DNA from: Candidatus Heimdallarchaeota archaeon
Lineage (GTDB): Archaea > Asgardarchaeota > Heimdallarchaeia > JABLTI01
Direction: 5' to 3'
Length of the DNA: 64,000 nucleotides
Assembly: GCA_019894765.1 (NCBI GenBank)
Contig: JAGXNT010000054.1
Coordinates: 62,001 to 126,000, forward strand
Every line of letters starts with the position of its first letter. The first letter of the stretch is position 1. This document shows positions 61,201-64,000 of the stretch, piece after piece. A program made the position numbers and the translations under genes. The notes beneath the pieces are model-generated. The model ran no database searches. It was given only the letters and a program-made list of their open reading frames with translations, and was not told the DNA's origin.

Positions 61201-63964
61201 AAGATACTTGCTTACATAATAATGGAACTATTTTGTCTTTTCCTTCTGGATAAATATCACCAGTCACGTTACTTGAAATTGGAATTATCGATTTATTATA
61301 AGTTAATGGCTCGATCGATTTTCTATATGCTTGAATAGCAGGTTTCACAATGTCAGAATGAAATGCAGCTGATACTGGTAAAGGAATAGCAGTTATACCT
61401 TCTTCAGTAAATAGTTTTATTGCTTCTTTTATTGCATCTGATGCTCCGGATATAACAGTTTGTTTTGGTGAATTCTTATTAGCAGCAATCACGTAGCCTT
61501 TAACTTTCTTCAGGATTTTATCTACTTGTTCAAAACCTGCACCAACACCAGCCATCATTCCCTTATCCATAGCTTCTAGTGAAGCCATTGCTTGACCTCT
61601 TGGAATAATAGCTAATATTCCATCTCTGAAGCTAAATATTCCTGAAGCAACCAAAGCAGCATATTCACCCATACTATGACCTGCCACAAAATCAGGTTTA
61701 ATACCAAATTGATCTAGAAGTCTGAATAATGCTATATCTAAAACAAAAATTGCAGGTTGAGTTATTTCAGTTTGTTTTAATTGCTCTATTACTTCCTCAT
61801 CACTTTTGTTTACAGCAAAAATAATGTCTGAGATTTTGAAACCTAACAGCTCTTCCATTATTTCATCTGCTTCTTTGAAAGTGGAGCGAACAATCTCAAA
61901 TCTTTCATAAAGTTCCCTGCCCATTCTAACGTATTGACTTCCTTGTCCTGGAAATAGAAACGCAATTTTACCGATTTTGTGATCATCGCCATAAAAGATC
62001 CCTTTATTTCTTAGAATTGTTCGTTTCTCTTTATCTTTCAATCCGCTCAATAATTGATCTACCGAACTTGACAGGTCATTTAATGATTTGCTAGCAATTC
62101 CAGCTTTTACTGGTTTCTTGAGTGATTTAGTTGACTCAAAAGCAATATCTCGAACACGTGGTCCTATTCCATCTATTTCAAAACTACTTGATAGTTGTTT
62201 ATTCTTAAACTCAAGAATGTCTTTCTCTAACTCCGCTTCTGTTTCACCACCAAAGAACAATGCATCAGTTTCCAATGTTTTGTATCGCTTCAAATGCTCT
62301 TGCCATTTTTCTTGATTCAAGATAATATCAAATTCTTGTTTTACTGGAGAAACACCTTGAGAAATCTGGACTCCAGATAATAGTCTTTGCAATTCTGCGG
62401 GACTAATTAGTGCTGGTAGATGACCTTTGGTTATACCAGGAATATACTCCTCAATAATTGCATGGTAATTTGTTCCACCAAATCCAAATGAGGAAACTCC
62501 TGCAATTCGTGTTCCAGTTTTTGGTGTTAACCATTTTTGACTCTTAGTATTGACATAGAATGGAGAGATATCCCAATTGATATTTGGATTTGGAGTCTCA
62601 AAATTAATAGAAGGGGGAAGTGTTTTGTGATAGAGAGACAATGCAACTTTAATTAAAGCAGCAATTCCAGCAGCACTTTTGAGATGACCAATTTGACTTT
62701 TTATTGATCCAATTGCAATGGATGAATGAGGAGCTTTTTCTGCAAGTTCATTTAAAACTTGCATTTCTATTACATCTCCAACTGTTGTACTGGTTCCATG
62801 GGCTTCGACTAACTGCACATCAGAAAAGACTATCTCAGCTTGATCTAATGCTCTTTCTATTGCTAATTTTTGACCAATAGGATTGGGAGCAGTAATTCCC
62901 TTACCTTTTCCATCAGATGAGGAACCAAGACCTCTTACTACTGCATAAATTTTATTTCCATCTCTTATTGCATCAGATAATCGTTTAAGAACAACGAATC
63001 CAGCTCCTTCACCCATAACAAAACCATTTGCTCGTTTATCAAAGGGGTAAGAACCTTCAGCTGATAGAGCCCCAATTTTAGAGAATTTTATGAAAGTTGT
63101 TGGATCAAGAGAACAATCTGCTCCACCACATAGAGCTATATCGCTTTCTTTATCCAGAAGTCCTTTAACTGCAACATTTAGTGCCGCCAAGCTGGATGCG
63201 CATGCTGCATCTGTTGTCATATTTTTACCACGAAGATTGAAGACATTAGCAATTCTCCCAGCTATAACATTCGATAATTCACCTGGCATGGAATCCTCAT
63301 TTATTGGCACTAATCGTGCATCAAAATCATCTTCTACAAACTTCTTGATATTAGCCCATAATTTAGGATCCATATCCTTGAAAGAGGATGATCTTTCAAC
63401 TGCTTTAAGAGCTTCAGGTAAATAGATTCTTCTTGTATAATTAGAACGAATTTCGTCTCCCATTGCATTGCCAATTATTACTGCTGTTCTATCATGGTTT
63501 ACAGATGTATCAAGTAAACCTGCATCTATCAAAGCTTCTTTTGCTGCCACAAGAGCGAATTTTTGTACTCGACCCATTGTTGAAGCAATTTTGGGTGGTA
63601 TTTTAAATTCCAATGAATTAAATGTAAAGTTCTTAATTGATGCTGCTATTTTCGCATAAGTTTTGCTTGGAGCACTTCTATCAGCACTGTAAAATAAATC
63701 AATGTCATCTGCCCAACGTTCTTTGGGTATTTCGTGAACGGAATTCACTCGTTTTCTTATATTCCTCCAATATACATCTATATTTGGGGCATCGGGTAAA
63801 ACACATCCAAGACCAATTATTGCAACTCCTTCTCCTTCAAAAATATCTGTACTTACTACTTGTGGACTTGATTCTGCGATAATCGGTTGTTGCTGTGTAA
63901 CATGTTGTGTGGTTATTTTGGATATTTTTTCAAATTTCTCAATAAGCTCAGATATTCTATTCAT
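55232..63964 (-). CDS. Giant PUFA/polyketide-type synthase: KS-AT-KS-ACP-ACP-KR-DH-PPTase
   Basis: 2910 residues in one uninterrupted frame; GAGGTT precedes the ATG. Order: KS1 about 45-507 (Cys255 in TDAACASS, His389, His427); acyltransferase about 665-985 (Ser764 in GHSMGEYAA, His869 in AAFHS, favouring malonyl-CoA); KS2 about 1105-1617 (Cys1362 in VNAACSS, His1510, His1550, all three kept); ACP1 about 1675-1755 and ACP2 about 1783-1860, both with GIDTVKQAE; ketoreductase about 1900-2365 (TGGALGIT; Ser2271, Tyr2284, Asn2288); hot-dog dehydratase about 2400-2650 (HHRFDNVPFLPG; the usual Asp is Glu2577); PPTase about 2720-2905 (GIDLE, WTAKEAASK). The KR and ACP style resembles PfaA of PUFA synthases. 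No enoyl reductase or thioesterase is present. Product unknown. Confidence 0.93.
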   Translation of the reverse strand: MNRISELIEKFEKISKITTQHVTQQQPIIAESSPQVVSTDIFEGEGVAIIGLGCVLPDAPNIDVYWRNIRKRVNSVHEIPKERWADDIDLFYSADRSAPSKTYAKIAASIKNFTFNSLEFKIPPKIASTMGRVQKFALVAAKEALIDAGLLDTSVNHDRTAVIIGNAMGDEIRSNYTRRIYLPEALKAVERSSSFKDMDPKLWANIKKFVEDDFDARLVPINEDSMPGELSNVIAGRIANVFNLRGKNMTTDAACASSLAALNVAVKGLLDKESDIALCGGADCSLDPTTFIKFSKIGALSAEGSYPFDKRANGFVMGEGAGFVVLKRLSDAIRDGNKIYAVVRGLGSSSDGKGKGITAPNPIGQKLAIERALDQAEIVFSDVQLVEAHGTSTTVGDVIEMQVLNELAEKAPHSSIAIGSIKSQIGHLKSAAGIAALIKVALSLYHKTLPPSINFETPNPNINWDISPFYVNTKSQKWLTPKTGTRIAGVSSFGFGGTNYHAIIEEYIPGITKGHLPALISPAELQRLLSGVQISQGVSPVKQEFDIILNQEKWQEHLKRYKTLETDALFFGGETEAELEKDILEFKNKQLSSSFEIDGIGPRVRDIAFESTKSLKKPVKAGIASKSLNDLSSSVDQLLSGLKDKEKRTILRNKGIFYGDDHKIGKIAFLFPGQGSQYVRMGRELYERFEIVRSTFKEADEIMEELLGFKISDIIFAVNKSDEEVIEQLKQTEITQPAIFVLDIALFRLLDQFGIKPDFVAGHSMGEYAALVASGIFSFRDGILAIIPRGQAMASLEAMDKGMMAGVGAGFEQVDKILKKVKGYVIAANKNSPKQTVISGASDAIKEAIKLFTEEGITAIPLPVSAAFHSDIVKPAIQAYRKSIEPLTYNKSIIPISSNVTGDIYPEGKDKIVPLLCKQVSSPVEWNKQIVNMYEKEGVRTFIEIGPKYVLTSFARAILEDKSDFVALASCHPKKGELQHFNEVIAALGSFGYPIKIPTLEDPIYTPEFKKPLERFLEKKLIQQAVPQILPRIETRTQVVHEESPFDILQSQELTEVINDDSFKDYLELQAPAIRAFLKAGFDTYKNTIAAALKGKEVYDKLNIITEAIGITGISIGLPGKDRKVFGDSNFDDILAGKNFIDLIPMEMREKMVDKNIVRLVKDAINGAQFQTISDVGEVIKLAAQKGQFDLSKEYGVDAEFTDLLDITFQLAFAAGIEALKDAGIPLMPQKVKTSVGKEIVKGWALPESMRDETGIIFASAFPAYSNLISILSEFLADKYATKNKEEIHLLFDELIKQISDEKSKARIQKWYQANKTQITSDKDSRFQFSRKFLFEILSMGHSQFAQFIRARGPNTQVNAACSSTTQAIAIAEDWIRTGRCKRVIVIAADDVTNEEMLEWISSGFLAVGAATTKEDVKEAALPFDNRRHGMIIGMGAVGIVLESESVIQKRGVKPIVDLLGTHVVNSAFHGTRLDRDHISSQMDEFISIIERRFNISREEMAKEMVFVSHETYTPARGGSASAEVDALRKTFGSMLDRIVIANTKGFTGHAMGAGIEDVVAIKILEKGIVPPVANWKELDPELGPLNLSKGGKYNVKYALRFAAGFGSQLTLALFRLNTSSGRLEGQAYEQWLNTLGGSRNTLEVVNRTLRLKEDTTLLTREQPIPISTPKKVVVNGAVVNGIINLLSERTGYPPDMIEPDMNLEEDLGIDTVKQAELFGILRTQYDLPREEGVRIQDYSTVNKIAGYLASKMSSPEAPSAVVQEGSVVAQGEQAVNQEGKKNEIIQEILNLISEKTGYPTDMIEIDMELEEDLGIDTVKQAEMFGIIRTKWDLPREEGIRIQEYSTVNKITDYILSRIGKASQPSATAAASTPTATEDAYVPAQRLTLQLIEAPMPKVEKLKLKDKKFLVVGEAGSYTTEIVTLLDGNKATVVKQIDLNIHNTRDKILKELPEEIIDGLIYIEPKTTQKNMHDKTARIFFTLCRDVNYSESPMILTISDTETSFGWNGKYTPISGSLTGLTKAIAREFSNSTVKCVSSSDPKYTIDELCAGDGSLEVSYSEKGERKVFITVESPIETTEQPFTIAKDELVLITGGALGITYEITKELARKYQPKLALIGIEELPENIAEIAKYDQERLAQLKEQLISDLKQNNERVTPVLIEKEWFKISKAIDIEKAKEELASLGSTVKYYSTNVINSEQMKSTLKQIKSDFDQDIIGIIHGAGLEISRLIKDKKPEEFDLVYNVKAIGLDNLLQNVNLKKVKFIKCFSSVAGRYGNAGQVDYSAANDYLSKNCWQLRSQGIRATSICWSAWGEVGMATRGSIMTILKHAGVTPITVKDGVKAFIDELEFGLEPEVVVAGKIGILMESPSKFLLADKKLYPLIGMFKRNYDGSIVTERNFSLEDDLYLNHHRFDNVPFLPGVIGLEIFAELTKMAFPKAKLAGFSDVAFKSAIKFTNDKSRILKTRINYSTKDPECLIYSEFVKDGMVVGKPNIHFTAKVVLGSIKEEFTTKPELHKKELVSKETIYSILPHGPLFHVLKEVNDFKQDIIAKVSTSDKNQFSFENKGFTIEPLLIESAFQTMGLLDIIKDSKLGLPFGIKSLTFNKATEPAALIRGSKVKDSDLGSIYNFEVLAKTGQVIMKAEEYSTIQVDFGAEITQAQEIQIERVKRLFDLSKEAILEVVNVDQISKKIKTESDYLEKILHVDEIAKYESITVKKRREEWIAGVIAVKQAIMKINPEIQSSKIKIEKNENGKPFIILNKKHIHISITHSNGFAVGIVDPTNNIGIDLEIIKKRDKSFVEEVISSKEKELLTNQQQEITEELLTKIWTAKEAASKVLGTGLNIDLHDLIISKIKDKEITIKIDSTKIPTTDKQLINDHLKGKSQLELKAKIDQNDEFVAAICQLPLK

Positions 63965-64000
63965 CAGAACCTCATGAGAATTTACTACTAATTCTTTATG

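Overview
The window is AT-rich and reads as archaeal DNA, most likely from an Asgard-type archaeon. The evidence is archaeal: Shine-Dalgarno motifs of the GGTGAT/GAGG type, many TTG and GTG starts, TATA boxes about 25 bases before starts or short leaders, a type IV pilin with an archaeal class III signal (KRG|VSPVIAT), an M42 aminopeptidase, a TFS/RPB9-like zinc ribbon, and a TPR protein ending in a longin/roadblock-like domain. Many genes are of bacterial type (UvrA, LacZ, NadB, TetR, peroxiredoxin, FKBP, a giant polyketide/fatty-acid synthase), as is common in Asgard genomes. No rRNA, tRNA, CRISPR array, insertion sequence or origin was recognised. The lineage assignment is an inference.

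Layout. 1-3.5 kb: a truncated PHP phosphoesterase, a lone LAGLIDADG domain with a lost catalytic acid, an SGNH hydrolase and an MFS carrier. 3.8-10.7 kb: a membrane-anchored clostripain-like protease, then a leftward regulator (ArsR-GyrI), nucleotidyltransferase and UvrA cluster. 10.8-16.5 kb: peroxiredoxin, a TSCPD protein, and a TetR-controlled ABC/FtsX exporter with a textbook operator, then small proteins. 16.5-22.5 kb: a second clostripain, a CPBP protease, a DinB-like protein and a GDPD. 22.6-28.6 kb: cytosolic beta-galactosidase, a small Cys-rich protein divergent from an HxlR regulator, a phosphoribosyltransferase and a large pilin. 28.6-29.3 kb is a gene-free stretch with several hairpins, a candidate non-coding RNA.

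30-35.5 kb holds a convergent pair, a RipA-like membrane protein and a ThsB/MTH538-type TIR protein, that looks like a small defence module. A solitary DNA methyltransferase, several zinc ribbons and a bactofilin-like beta-solenoid follow; the bactofilin promoter shares a 57-base element with the MFS promoter 30 kb away. 36-44.6 kb: TPR-longin protein, M42 peptidase, MFS carrier, FKBP, a family-4-like uracil-DNA glycosylase, NadB and a membrane protein. 44.6-51 kb: a duplicated cassette of divergent metallo-beta-lactamase and tandem-GNAT genes with duplicated promoter DNA, one copy also carrying an M29-like metallopeptidase. 51-55 kb: zinc-ribbon proteins, a ThiI-like protein with a destroyed PP-loop, and HTH regulators.

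The outstanding object is at 55.2-64 kb: a single 2910-residue synthase with order KS-AT-KS-ACP-ACP-KR-DH-PPTase, related to PUFA synthases. Both carrier domains have Thr where the phosphopantetheine-bearing Ser normally lies, although a phosphopantetheinyl transferase is fused at the C terminus. Archaea normally have neither ACP nor fatty acid synthase, so this is the best candidate for an undescribed system.
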